Position numbers and translations under genes: made by a program. Shown here one piece after another: positions 1 to 8,112 of a stretch of 39,452 nt of DNA (position 1 is its first letter; every line of letters starts with the position of its first letter). Source of the DNA: Deltaproteobacteria bacterium (GTDB lineage: Bacteria; Desulfobacterota; Binatia; UTPRO1); assembly GCA_029262315.1 (NCBI GenBank), contig JAJCZP010000279.1, positions 1 to 39,452 on the forward strand, written 5' to 3'. The notes under the pieces were generated by a model. The model did not search any database. It was not told the DNA's origin and worked only from the letters and a program-made list of their open reading frames with translations.

Positions 1-2
1 TC

Positions 3-938
3 TTCGGTGTCGTCGCGCCCAACTCGGGAAACCAGAAGATCCTGCTCAAGTACGGCACCGAGGAGCAGAAGGAGAAGTGGCTGGTTCCGCTCACCGAAGG
101 AAAGATGGAATCGGGCTTCTCGATGACCGAGCCCGACACGGCCGGGTCCGACCCGCGCTCGCTCCGAACCACCGCACGTCGCGAGGGCGACCAGTGGGTG
201 ATCAACGGGCACAAGTGGTTCACCTCCAACGGCTTTGCCGCGGACTTTCTGATCGTGATGTGCCGTACGGAGGATCCCGACGCCCCCGGCGAGCGAAACG
301 CGAAGATGACCCAGATCATCGTGCCGACCGACACCCCCGGCGTGAACCTCATCCGCGGCGTCAACGTGTGGGGACGGCAGGCCGACCACTGCGAGTTCAT
401 CTACGACGACGTGCGGGTCCCACTCGAGAACCAACTCGGCGCGACCGGCTCCGGCCACCAGGCTGCGCAGGATAGGCTCGGCGCCGGCCGCGTGTACCAC
501 TGCATGAACTCAGTCGGGCAGATGTGGCGCGCCTTCGACCTCATGGTGCAACGCGCCAACGAGCGCGAGGTCCATGGAGGGCTCCTCGAGAGCAAGCAAT
601 TCGTGCAGGGCTTCATCGCCGAGAGCTACATCGACATCCAGGCCGCACGGTTGATGACGATCCATGCCGCCGAGAAGCTCGAGGCCGGACTCGACGCCCG
701 CACCGAGATCTCCGCAATCAAGATCTTCGTTCCCGAGGCCTACCACCGCGTGGTCGACCGCGCCATACAGGTGTGGGGCGCTGCGGGGATCTCGGGCGAC
801 CTCCCGCTGTTCGCCATGTATCAGGGCGCGCGCACGCTACGCATCGCGGACGGGCCCGACGAGGTCCACAAGATCCTGATCGCCAAGAATGTACTCAAGC
901 AATACCGCACCGGCAGCGGCTGGGACTTCGGCAACTGA
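3..938 (+). CDS. Acyl-CoA dehydrogenase, ACAD10/11-like (5'-truncated by window edge)
   Basis: FAD flavoprotein that would oxidise an acyl-CoA to the 2-enoyl-CoA. The reading frame is open from base 3 to the TGA at 936-938, giving 311 residues of an enzyme usually about 400-430 long, so only the N-terminal helical domain is missing. Visible signatures are the FAD/substrate segment SGFSMTEPDTAGSDP, WVINGHKWFTSNG of the middle beta domain, and the C-terminal ADGPDEVHK segment. The GAGRVYHCMNSVGQ stretch resembles the ACAD10/11 branch rather than short- or medium-chain FadE. It converges on the small charged protein 30 bp downstream. It is similar in motif order to the dehydrogenases at 1564-2790 and 35923-37221. 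The substrate cannot be read from the sequence. Confidence 0.93.
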   Translation, partial: FGVVAPNSGNQKILLKYGTEEQKEKWLVPLTEGKMESGFSMTEPDTAGSDPRSLRTTARREGDQWVINGHKWFTSNGFAADFLIVMCRTEDPDAPGERNAKMTQIIVPTDTPGVNLIRGVNVWGRQADHCEFIYDDVRVPLENQLGATGSGHQAAQDRLGAGRVYHCMNSVGQMWRAFDLMVQRANEREVHGGLLESKQFVQGFIAESYIDIQAARLMTIHAAEKLEAGLDARTEISAIKIFVPEAYHRVVDRAIQVWGAAGISGDLPLFAMYQGARTLRIADGPDEVHKILIAKNVLKQYRTGSGWDFGN

Positions 939-968
939 CGGTTCCGCTCTGCCCCGCGCGGCGGGCGT

Positions 969-1292
969 TCAGCCGGTCGACTGGTCCTCGCCCTTGTCGC
1001 TCTCTTCGCCAGCCTCGCCGGCGATCTCGTTCCCGTCCTCGTCGACGATCTCGTTCCCGTCCTCGTCGTACGGCGAACGGAAGTCGTCCACGATACCGTA
1101 CTCCTCGGGGAGCGCCTGCGGTCCCGGCACGATGCCCGCGATGTCTGGATCCTCGCCGGTGTCCTCTCCGGGCTCACGCTCTTTGCGCTCGGTCGTGCGC
1201 TCGGTGCGACGCATCGACTTGTCCTGCTGCTTACGTTTGCGCGCCGACTCCTTCTGGCGCTTCATGAACGTAGGTCGACCGCGGCCGCTCAT
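969..1292 (-). CDS. Small highly charged hypothetical protein with an acidic 8-residue tandem repeat
   Basis: This 107-residue protein of unknown function has two halves. The N-terminal half is very basic (MSGRGRPTFMKRQKE, then Arg/Lys-rich and probably helical). The C-terminal half is acidic and contains two copies of DEDGNEI(V/A), encoded by a 24-bp direct repeat at 1023-1046 and 1047-1070. The start 'GRGRPTFMKRQKE' followed by a basic helix is one I have seen in small conserved proteins of deltaproteobacteria-like genomes. This, plus the lack of a better reading on the other strand, supports a real gene. There is no signal peptide or membrane segment. The charge split could suit nucleic-acid or ribosome contact, but that is a guess. 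Confidence 0.7.
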   Translation of the reverse strand: MSGRGRPTFMKRQKESARKRKQQDKSMRRTERTTERKEREPGEDTGEDPDIAGIVPGPQALPEEYGIVDDFRSPYDEDGNEIVDEDGNEIAGEAGEESDKGEDQSTG

Positions 1293-1563
1293 CGAGTGCG
1301 CAACCTTCCAGCACCGGATTGTACGTTCATCGTGACCTCCCTCGATCTATTCGGAATCTCGACAGGCGCTACCCACAACCTGCCAACGAAGGCGCGGACC
1401 GCCACGGCACACCTGCTCGCACCGCTTGTCCCTCAAGTCCAGATAGCGGGCTATCAGGCGCGGCGCGTCATCGCAACCACGGGAGGCTCAACTCCGTGTT
1501 CTGCCGTCGCTTTGGCACACCGCGTGCCCCTACGTTGAGGCCCTGCCGCGGTCCCCAGAAGCG

Positions 1564-2790
1564 TCAGAACGGCAGGTCTCCGGCCGCCACCCGCACGCTC
1601 CCGTTCTTGCTGTAGGCGTCGATCGAGCGCTGCGCGATCCGCCACTGGTGTACCTCGTCGGCACCATCGGCGAAGCGCGCCCAGCGGGCCTGCGTGGCCA
1701 TCTGGGCGAGCGGAGTATCGGTGGAGTAGCCGAGCGCGCCGTGCACCTGCACCGCTCGGTCGATAATGCGGTTCAGGGCGTTGGCGACGAAATGCTTCGC
1801 CATCGAGACCTCGCTCTTGAAGTCCTCGCCCCGGTCGATCTTATAAGCCGCGTGCAGCACCATCAGTTTGCACTGATACAGCTCCATGGTGCTGTCGGCG
1901 ATCATCCACTGAATGCCCTGCTTCTCGGCCAGCATCGAACCGTGGGCGTAGCGCTTCAGGGCGCGATCGATCGTCATATCGAGCGCCATCTCGGCCTGAC
2001 CGATCCAGCGCATACAGTGGGCGAGTCGCGCCGGACCGAGACGATACTGCCCAAGCTTGTGCCCCTGCCCGCGCCCACCGAGCATGTTCTCTTTGGGGAC
2101 GCGGAGATCCTTGATGCGGATCTCGCAATGGTTGTGGCCGCCGCTCATCGTGTGCACGTCGCGGACGATCTCCCACCCATCGGAGGGGAGATCGACCAGG
2201 AACGCCGAGTTGCCGGCCTGCGGCACCTCGGGCGTGCCCTCGGTTCGCGCGATCAGGATGGCGAAGCTAGCCCCGCGCGCCCCCGAGATGAACCACTTGT
2301 GCCCGTTCACGACCCAGTCGTCGCCGTCCTCGACGGCATGAGTTTGAATGAGCGTCGGGTCCGATCCCGCCACCTCGGGCTCGGTCATGGCGAAGCACGA
2401 CCGGATCCGCCCATCGCAAAGCGGCTTCAGATACTTGTCGCGCTGCGCCGGGGTCGTCCAGTGATGGAGCGTATGCATGTTGCCCTCGTCTGGCGCCTGC
2501 GCGTTCAGGGCGAACGGCCCGAAGCGGGTCCGCGCCGCCTCGGCCGAAACCGCCGCCATCGCGACGTGCCCGAGCCCCATACCGCCAAGCTCCGCCGGCA
2601 TATGCGGCAGCCAGAGACCCGCGTCTTTGGCGGCCTTCCGCATCGCGACGACCTGCTTCACGAGGACGCTGCGATCCCCCTCGTGCTCGTCGATCACCTG
2701 CTCGCCGGGTCGCACGACCTCGTCGCAGAACTCGCGGACCCGCCGAATGACGTCGTGCAGCTCCTCGGGAAAGCTGAAGTCGATGGCCAT
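1564..2790 (-). CDS. Acyl-CoA dehydrogenase, ACAD10/11-like
   Basis: FAD-dependent acyl-CoA dehydrogenase of 408 residues, a normal full length. I chose the ATG at 2788-2790 (MAIDFSFPEELHDVIRRV) because that sequence begins the N-terminal helical domain. The upstream in-frame extension to 2955 is Arg-rich and does not look like the family. Motifs in order: CFAMTEPEVAGSDPT (FAD/substrate), WVVNGHKWFISGA, LGPARLAHCMRWIGQ, and the C-terminal FADGADEVHQWRIAQ. The HCMR and ADGxDEVH motifs put it with ACAD10/11-type enzymes. It is transcribed divergently from the nucleotide-sugar dehydrogenase at 2996. No convincing Shine-Dalgarno sequence precedes the start. The physiological acyl-CoA is unknown. 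Confidence 0.94.
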   Translation of the reverse strand: MAIDFSFPEELHDVIRRVREFCDEVVRPGEQVIDEHEGDRSVLVKQVVAMRKAAKDAGLWLPHMPAELGGMGLGHVAMAAVSAEAARTRFGPFALNAQAPDEGNMHTLHHWTTPAQRDKYLKPLCDGRIRSCFAMTEPEVAGSDPTLIQTHAVEDGDDWVVNGHKWFISGARGASFAILIARTEGTPEVPQAGNSAFLVDLPSDGWEIVRDVHTMSGGHNHCEIRIKDLRVPKENMLGGRGQGHKLGQYRLGPARLAHCMRWIGQAEMALDMTIDRALKRYAHGSMLAEKQGIQWMIADSTMELYQCKLMVLHAAYKIDRGEDFKSEVSMAKHFVANALNRIIDRAVQVHGALGYSTDTPLAQMATQARWARFADGADEVHQWRIAQRSIDAYSKNGSVRVAAGDLPF

Positions 2791-2995
2791 GGCCGCGAGT
2801 TGTAGCGCCGTTCGTGGGCTACGTCTAAAGCGCCGGATGCGACGCGAAAGGGCTCCCGGGGCGGCTCCGGCCCTGTTGACGGATTCGGGACTCGTCACTG
2901 CGGACTCCGTGTGGCACCCTACGTCAGATGCGAGCACTTGATTTTCACATCGCATGCGCGATGTTGCGTCCCCAACCCAGTTTAGGGAGGCGATA

Positions 2996-4636
2996 ATGCC
3001 CGAATTTTCCGTCAGCCCGGCCGGTGAGAAGTTCCGCCTGCCCGATAAGAAGGACTACACCACCGAGTTCCAGCGGCTACAGAAGCTGGCGAACAAGGCC
3101 CGGAAAGAAGGCAAAGAGGTCGTCGTCGTGATGGGAGTCGGCTTCGTCGGTGCCGTCATGGCCGCGATCGTCGCCGACACCGTCAACAAGAAGACGAAGA
3201 AGCCGAGCAAGTTCGTCATCGGCTGCCAGCGGCCCAGCACGCGGAGCTACTGGAAAATCCCGCTGCTGAATCGGGGCGTCTCGCCGGTGAAAGCCGAGGA
3301 TCCCGAAGTCGATCCGATGATCCACCGCTGCGTCCAAGAGAAGAAGACGCTGACGGCCACGTTCAATCCCGATTGCCTGAAGCTCGCAGACTGCGTCGTC
3401 GTCGACGTGCAGTGCGACTACACGAAGCACGACCTCGGCAACATGCGAACCGGTGAAGTCGAGATGGCGGCCCTCGAGGCCACCATCCGGACCATCGGTG
3501 AGAAGATTCCGCAAAAGTGCCTGACCCTGATCGAGACCACGGTCGCGCCCGGCACGACCGAATTCGTGGCCTGGCCGATCTTACAGAAGGCGTTTGCCAA
3601 GCGCGGCATCAAAGCCAAGCCGATCCTGGCGCACAGCTACGAGCGCGTCATGCCCGGCCGTCAGTACGTCGCCAGCATCCGCGATTTCTGGCGCGTGTGT
3701 AGTGGTTGCGACAAGCAGGCGCGCCGGCGCGTCGTGAAGTTCTTGAACGAGGTGCTGAACACCGACGAGTTCCCGCTGACCGTGCTCGATCGCCCGATCG
3801 AGTCCGAGACCTCGAAGATCATCGAGAACTCCTACCGCGCCACCACGCTCGCGTTCATGCACGAGTGGAGCTTGTTCTCAGAACGAAACGGGGTCGACCT
3901 CACCAAGGTGATCAACGCGATCAAGGTGCGTCCGACCCACAGCAACATGATCTTCCCGGGACCGGGCATCGGCGGCTACTGCCTGCCGAAGGATGGCGGG
4001 CTCGGCTACTGGGCCTACCGCCACATCCTCGGCTTCGACGATGGTGACGACATCTTCAAGATGAGCACCACCGCCATCGACATCAACGATACCCGTGGGC
4101 TGCACGTCGCCACACTCACCCGCGACGCGCTCCGCAACATGGGCCGGTACATCGCCAACGCCCAGGTGCTCATTTGCGGCGCGAGCTACCGGCAGGATGT
4201 CGGAGACACCCGCTATAGCGGCTCCGAGGTCGTCGTCCGCCGGCTGACCGAGATGGGCGCCGAAATGCGCGTCCACGATCCGTACGTCGATCATTGGTGG
4301 GAGTTCGAGACGCAGGAGAGCTACCCCGCGCCCGGACATTCCCTGGCGCGCTTCTTCCGCAACCAGGACGGCCTCACCGATCTCCGGGTGGAGCCCAAAC
4401 TCGCCGACGCCCTGAAGGGCGCCGAAGCGGTGATCCTGGCTGTGCCGCACGACGCCTACACCGGCCTCACGCCTGAACAGGTCGTGAAGATGGCCGGTGG
4501 GCCGCTCGCTGTTGTCGATGCCTTTGGCATTCTCAGCGACGCCGACATCCGCCGCTACTTCGAGCTCGGTTGCGAGGTCAAAGGCCTCGGCCGCGGCCAC
4601 ATCCAGCGGATCAAGGGCGAGGTGCGGGGGGATTAA
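2996..4636 (+). CDS. Nucleotide-sugar dehydrogenase (UDP-glucose/GDP-mannose dehydrogenase family)
   Basis: Probable NAD-dependent oxidation of a nucleotide sugar to its uronate, for surface polysaccharide synthesis. The ATG at 2996 (MPEFSVSP) follows AGGGAGG at 2985-2990 with good spacing, so it is preferred to the ATG at 2954. Three family domains are visible: an NAD-binding Rossmann motif GVGFVG at residues 47-52, the central ENSYRA helix, and GPGIGGYCLPKD with the catalytic Cys329. The C-terminal UDP-binding domain has CGASYRQDVGDTR where the family usually has GxAYKxDxxDxR. At 546 residues it is about 100 longer than typical Ugd/WecC. The extra length is an N-terminal extension and insertions in the first domain. 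HSYERVMPG replaces the usual SPERxxPG. The substrate is therefore uncertain and no other polysaccharide gene is adjacent. Confidence 0.88.
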   Translation: MPEFSVSPAGEKFRLPDKKDYTTEFQRLQKLANKARKEGKEVVVVMGVGFVGAVMAAIVADTVNKKTKKPSKFVIGCQRPSTRSYWKIPLLNRGVSPVKAEDPEVDPMIHRCVQEKKTLTATFNPDCLKLADCVVVDVQCDYTKHDLGNMRTGEVEMAALEATIRTIGEKIPQKCLTLIETTVAPGTTEFVAWPILQKAFAKRGIKAKPILAHSYERVMPGRQYVASIRDFWRVCSGCDKQARRRVVKFLNEVLNTDEFPLTVLDRPIESETSKIIENSYRATTLAFMHEWSLFSERNGVDLTKVINAIKVRPTHSNMIFPGPGIGGYCLPKDGGLGYWAYRHILGFDDGDDIFKMSTTAIDINDTRGLHVATLTRDALRNMGRYIANAQVLICGASYRQDVGDTRYSGSEVVVRRLTEMGAEMRVHDPYVDHWWEFETQESYPAPGHSLARFFRNQDGLTDLRVEPKLADALKGAEAVILAVPHDAYTGLTPEQVVKMAGGPLAVVDAFGILSDADIRRYFELGCEVKGLGRGHIQRIKGEVRGD

Positions 4637-4639
4637 TTT

Positions 4640-4795
4640 CTGTTCGCCCCCGTGCGCGCGGCGCGATGCGCCGTGCTCCGATGGGCCTCGCCCCGCGAAG
4701 TCAATTCGCGGGACTCCCTGTTCGCCCCCGTGCGCGCGGCGCGATGCGCCATGCTCCGATGGGCCTCGCCCCGCGAAGTCAATTCGCGGGACTCC
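4640..4795. repeat. Tandem duplication of a 78-bp GC-rich unit with internal hairpins
   Basis: Two abutting 78-bp copies, 4640-4717 and 4718-4795, differ at one base (G at 4673, A at 4751). Each copy contains the perfect 8-bp inverted repeat CCCGCGAA-GTCAA-TTCGCGGG (4692-4712 and 4770-4790) and the smaller GGCGC-GAT-GCGCC. The block begins 3 bp after the stop codon of the nucleotide-sugar dehydrogenase, so the hairpins may also act as its terminator, although no T-tract follows. Short Arg-rich reading frames through the block are judged non-coding. A dispersed REP-like intergenic element is the likely explanation, but other genomic copies cannot be seen here. Confidence 0.9.
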
Positions 4796-4801
4796 GACTC
4801 G

Positions 4802-4927
4802 TCATGTGCTTCGTTGTACGTGGTCGGCGAGTAGGCTGTGAATGAGTGTCTGGTATCCGATGCCGTCGCGTATGGCCTCGGCGCGGAGGGATTGCAGGAC
4901 GTCGGGGTCGATCCGGATCGCGATCAA
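4802..4927 (-). pseudogene. Remnant of a CopG/BrnA-like antitoxin gene (C-terminal part only)
   Basis: The minus-strand frame ending at TGA 4804-4802 reads LIAIRIDPDVLQSLRAEA, then IRDGIGYQTLIHSLLADHV. This matches the C-terminal ribbon-helix-helix/GIGYQTLI pattern of CopG- and BrnA-type antitoxins of toxin-antitoxin pairs. The frame is closed upstream by a TAG at 4966-4964 and has no ATG or GTG. Only a TTG at 4927-4925 could start a 41-residue product, so the normal N-terminal part is missing. No toxin gene adjoins it: the next gene is an MBL-fold hydrolase whose 3' end overlaps the frame remnant. It is probably a decayed cassette, though a tiny functional RHH protein cannot be excluded. Confidence 0.6.
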
Positions 4928-4952
4928 CTCTCGAGCGGCACGGCGCCGTAAC

Positions 4953-5987
4953 TCACTCGGCTGCTAGGACGTAGAGCGAACCGACGACGCTGGGGCCGTA
5001 GCGCCCGGGCGCGAAAGCCTGGGCGAGCGCGGCTTTGGCGCGCCAGCCGGTGCAATGGCCCGGGGCGACGACGCGTGGGTCGACGCGCCCGCCGAGATCG
5101 CGCACCGTGGCCGGGATGCGCTCCTCCATACCCTTGCCACTCAGGTGGTAGCCGCCGAGCACGGTGTCGACCGCCACGTCGGCGAACGCGGCCTTGGCCG
5201 CGAGCGCCGCATTCACGACACCGGCGTGCGAACACGCCGACAGCACCGTGACGCCGCGACCCCGTACATGCGCAGCCAGATAGCGTTCGTCGAGGATCAG
5301 GGGGTCGGGAATCGCCTTGTCGTCGACAAACGTGTGATGGCCGAGCAGCCCAGTTTCGTAGTCGGTGACGCGCGGGATCTCGCCACTACCGAAAAAGAAC
5401 CCGTTGCACATCGCGTGGGCCTCGGCGTGCTTGGCGATGCGACCGCCGGCGGCTTCGATGTCTTCGAAGCGCGGCTCAGGCGCCAGCATGAGGAACATGC
5501 CAAGGGGATGTTTGATGCCGCGCTGATCGGGACGATCAGGATGCAGATCGACCACGAGCGGAGCGTCGACCCCCGCCCGCCGGCGTGCGTCCGCCACCAC
5601 CGCCACCACCGCCGGCAGCGCGCCGCTATGATCGAAATGCCAATGCGAGAGAAAAATGACCTCGATCGTCGCCAGATCGATATCCAGACGGGAGGCGTTG
5701 TCCTTCCAAAGGTCGCCGTACGGGCCAACGTCGAAGAGCATGCTGTGCGTCTCGTCGCCCTTGCGGCCGGTGACGAGCACCGAGAATCCGTGCCCAGCGC
5801 AGCAGAGGCGATCGAAGAGCACCTTGCAGGGCGCGCCATCAATCTCGCGCGTGCTCTCGGTGCGCCCGACGAGGTGCATCGCTTCGGGAATCTGGGGCAC
5901 GCCCGCGTCGATGCTCGACAAGGTATCGGTCTCGTTGTCGACGACGACCAGGAGACGCAGCTCGTCGAGTTCGGTCACGCTAGCCAT
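4953..5987 (-). CDS. MBL-fold metallo-hydrolase
   Basis: Metallo-beta-lactamase-fold hydrolase of 344 residues. The metal-binding signature is SHWHFDHSG, with His115, His117, Asp119 and His120. Further possible metal ligands are in SACSHAG and in the C-terminal APGHCTGW. The N-terminus (ELDELRLLVVVDNETD) and the overall pattern resemble the subgroup often annotated as 7,8-dihydropterin-6-methyl-4-(beta-D-ribofuranosyl)aminobenzene 5'-phosphate synthase-like. That name is a homology label, not a known activity here. There is no signal peptide, so it is predicted cytoplasmic. It lies 41 bp downstream of nothing on its strand; the SDR stop at 6029 is upstream in the same direction, so the two could be co-transcribed. 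The 3' end overlaps the antitoxin remnant's closed frame by a few bases. Confidence 0.88.
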   Translation of the reverse strand: MASVTELDELRLLVVVDNETDTLSSIDAGVPQIPEAMHLVGRTESTREIDGAPCKVLFDRLCCAGHGFSVLVTGRKGDETHSMLFDVGPYGDLWKDNASRLDIDLATIEVIFLSHWHFDHSGALPAVVAVVADARRRAGVDAPLVVDLHPDRPDQRGIKHPLGMFLMLAPEPRFEDIEAAGGRIAKHAEAHAMCNGFFFGSGEIPRVTDYETGLLGHHTFVDDKAIPDPLILDERYLAAHVRGRGVTVLSACSHAGVVNAALAAKAAFADVAVDTVLGGYHLSGKGMEERIPATVRDLGGRVDPRVVAPGHCTGWRAKAALAQAFAPGRYGPSVVGSLYVLAAE

Positions 5988-6028
5988 GGGGGCTAACTAT
6001 CCGAGGGCGACGGCGATCTGCAACATCG

Positions 6029-6979
6029 TCAGGAGTGCTGATCGAGGAGTTCTTCGGAGACCCGCCACAGCCGCGCCGCGATCTCCGGATCGACGGCGTG
6101 CGGAAGATAGCCGGTCGTTACCCCCGCGGTACCAGCAGGTGCCGACAGGCCGCAGTCCTCGAGGTACACACCACCCTTCCCATCGAGTTCCGGTGCGGTC
6201 GCCGCCCACACCGAGGTAGCCGCACCGGAAGGTATCTCCTTGAATCCCCCGGCCGTCGCGGTGATGCGCTCGACCAAGGGCGCGAGATCCTCCTGACTCA
6301 GGTGACGCCCGAGATCGGTCGGGATCGCGCCCGGGTGGAGCGAGAATGCCCGCACACCGGTCTCGCGAACGCGAGCGTCGAGCGCGACCGCGAAGAGGGC
6401 GTTGGCGCTCTTAGCCTGCCCGTACGCTTCCCACTTCTCGTAGGGCCTACGCTCGAAATGGAGATCGTCGAAATCGACGGGCGCCCGCATATGCCCCGCG
6501 GAGCTGACACTCACGACACGCGCGGGCGCGCTCGCCTGCAGCACCGGCAGAAGCAAGTTTGTGAGCAGGAAATGACCCATGTGATTGGTCGCGAACTGGA
6601 GCTCCCACCCTTCGGGCGAGCGACCGAAGGGACACCCCATCACCCCAGCGTTGTTGATGAGCATGTGGACCTGCGGGTGCCGAGCCCGGACGGCATCGGC
6701 GAACGCTCGAATGCTCGCCCGGTCGAGCAGGTCGAGCGCGTCGACGTGGACCACACCGCTGCCGGCGTGGCCTTTGATCCCCTCGGCGACCGCCGCTCCA
6801 CGCACGATGTCGCGACATCCAATCGTGACCTCGGCACCCTTGGCGGCCAGGGCGCGGGCCGTCTCCGCCCCGAGCCCTCCGGAGCCGCCCGTCACGACGG
6901 CGACCCGGCCGTGCAGGTCGATACCCTCAAGCACTTCGTCCGCCGTCGTATGGAAACCAAACTGGCGCGCTGGGATCAT
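6029..6979 (-). CDS. Short-chain dehydrogenase/reductase (retinol-dehydrogenase-like)
   Basis: NAD(P)-dependent oxidoreductase of the SDR superfamily, 316 residues. The start ATG at 6979-6977 (MIPARQFGFHTTADEV) is chosen because it opens directly into the 'ADEVLEGIDLHGR' lead-in typical of this group. An upstream in-frame ATG at 7102 would overlap the moaA start region. Motifs: cofactor loop TGGSGGLG, structural NNAGVMG, and catalytic YGQAK (YxxxK). The layout matches the large uncharacterised group named retinol or protochlorophyllide reductase-like. It is divergent from moaA, with 88 bp between their starts. The substrate is unknown. Confidence 0.9.
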   Translation of the reverse strand: MIPARQFGFHTTADEVLEGIDLHGRVAVVTGGSGGLGAETARALAAKGAEVTIGCRDIVRGAAVAEGIKGHAGSGVVHVDALDLLDRASIRAFADAVRARHPQVHMLINNAGVMGCPFGRSPEGWELQFATNHMGHFLLTNLLLPVLQASAPARVVSVSSAGHMRAPVDFDDLHFERRPYEKWEAYGQAKSANALFAVALDARVRETGVRAFSLHPGAIPTDLGRHLSQEDLAPLVERITATAGGFKEIPSGAATSVWAATAPELDGKGGVYLEDCGLSAPAGTAGVTTGYLPHAVDPEIAARLWRVSEELLDQHS

Positions 6980-7067
6980 CTCCCGGTTCTTAGCCGCAAG
7001 CGAAACGCGATACCAGGCCCCGGGCCAGCTTGTATTTACTCCGCAGCCTGGGAAGATCCGTCGCAGC

Positions 7068-8066
7068 ATGTCCCGGCAGATCACCGATCGCTTCGGCCGC
7101 ACCTTCGACTATCTGCGCATCGCGGTCACGGAGCGGTGCAATCTGCGCTGCGTCTACTGCATGCCGGAGGAAGGCGTGGCGTTTCAGGATGCCTCCCAGC
7201 TCCTGTCGGCCGACGAGATTCTGCGCGTGGTGCATGTCGCGGCGGGACTCGGGGTCACCAAGTTCCGCTACACCGGCGGCGAGCCCCTGGTCCGAAAAGA
7301 GCTGCTGCCGATCATCGCGGGCACCCGCGCCACGCCGGGCGTGCAGAACATCCATCTCACCACCAACGGTATCCTCTTCAGCGAAGCGGCCGACGCGCTC
7401 CGTGACGCTGGTCTCGACGGCGTGAATTTCAGCCTCGACAGCATGCGGCCGGAGCGCTTTCTGCAAATGACCCGTCGCACGGGTGCCGACAAAGTACTGG
7501 CCAGCATCCGCCAGGCCGTGGCGCTCGGCTTTCCTAGCGTGAAGGTGAATCTCGTTGCCATGCGCGGCTTCAACGATGACGAGATTCCGGACTTCGCCGC
7601 GCTGACCCGTGAGCTTCCGATTACGGTCCGCTTCATCGAACTGATGCCGTTCGACGAGCAACAGGTGTGGAAGCGCGGGAATTTCCTCGGCGTCGATCGC
7701 ATCGTGGCCGCGCTCCGTACCGCCGAGCCGACGATCGAACCCAGCGCGGGCAGTTCGACCGAAGAGCACGTGTTCCAGGTTCCGGGCCATGCCGGCAAGC
7801 TCGCGGTTATCCCCGCCTTCACGCGTAGCCTCTGCGGCAGCTGCGATCGCGTGCGGCTCACCGCCGATGGCCAGATCCGCAACTGCCTCTACTCGGACCG
7901 CGAGTTCGATCTCCGCGCCGCCCTCCGGCGAGACGCCAGCGACGACGAACTCGCCGACATTCTCTGCAATGCCATGGCGCAGAAGCTGGTCGACGGCTGG
8001 GCGGCCCAACGCGAGGCCGAGTCGGCAGGCCGCCAACGCACGAGCATGACCCAGATCGGCGGCTGA
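7068..8066 (+). CDS. moaA: GTP 3',8-cyclase MoaA (molybdenum cofactor biosynthesis)
   Basis: Radical SAM enzyme that converts GTP to 3',8-cyclo-GTP in the first step of molybdopterin synthesis, working with MoaC. The protein is 332 residues, the usual length. The N-terminal [4Fe-4S] motif is C24-N-L-R-C28-V-Y-C31 and binds SAM. The C-terminal cluster cysteines are Cys256, Cys259 and Cys273 in LCGSCDRVRLTADG...NCLY. The protein ends in Gly-Gly, the flexible tail MoaA needs for catalysis. The ATG at 7068 (MSRQITDRFGR) is the standard MoaA start. A longer in-frame extension back to 6585 is antisense to the SDR and rejected. No other moa, moe or mob gene is in the window. Confidence 0.97.
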   Translation: MSRQITDRFGRTFDYLRIAVTERCNLRCVYCMPEEGVAFQDASQLLSADEILRVVHVAAGLGVTKFRYTGGEPLVRKELLPIIAGTRATPGVQNIHLTTNGILFSEAADALRDAGLDGVNFSLDSMRPERFLQMTRRTGADKVLASIRQAVALGFPSVKVNLVAMRGFNDDEIPDFAALTRELPITVRFIELMPFDEQQVWKRGNFLGVDRIVAALRTAEPTIEPSAGSSTEEHVFQVPGHAGKLAVIPAFTRSLCGSCDRVRLTADGQIRNCLYSDREFDLRAALRRDASDDELADILCNAMAQKLVDGWAAQREAESAGRQRTSMTQIGG

Positions 8067-8112
8067 TGGCGTCCGCCACGGCTCACATCAACGATCGGCC
8101 GCCTGCCTGATC

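Noticed and set aside
951-966. CCCGC-GCG-GCGGG hairpin between convergent genes
   Set aside because: Only 5 bp of stem in very GC-rich sequence with no U-tract; not distinguishable from chance.
1293-1563. 271-bp gap upstream of the small charged protein
   Set aside because: Checked both strands for RNA genes and short conserved proteins; nothing convincing was seen.
4652-4834. Short Arg-rich frames through the 78-bp repeats
   Set aside because: They exist only because the repeat length is divisible by three. There is no ribosome-binding site or known family.
6980-7067. Molybdenum-cofactor riboswitch before moaA
   Set aside because: The gap is only 88 bp and I could not fold the expected conserved core; ACTCCGCAGCCTGGGAA alone is not enough.
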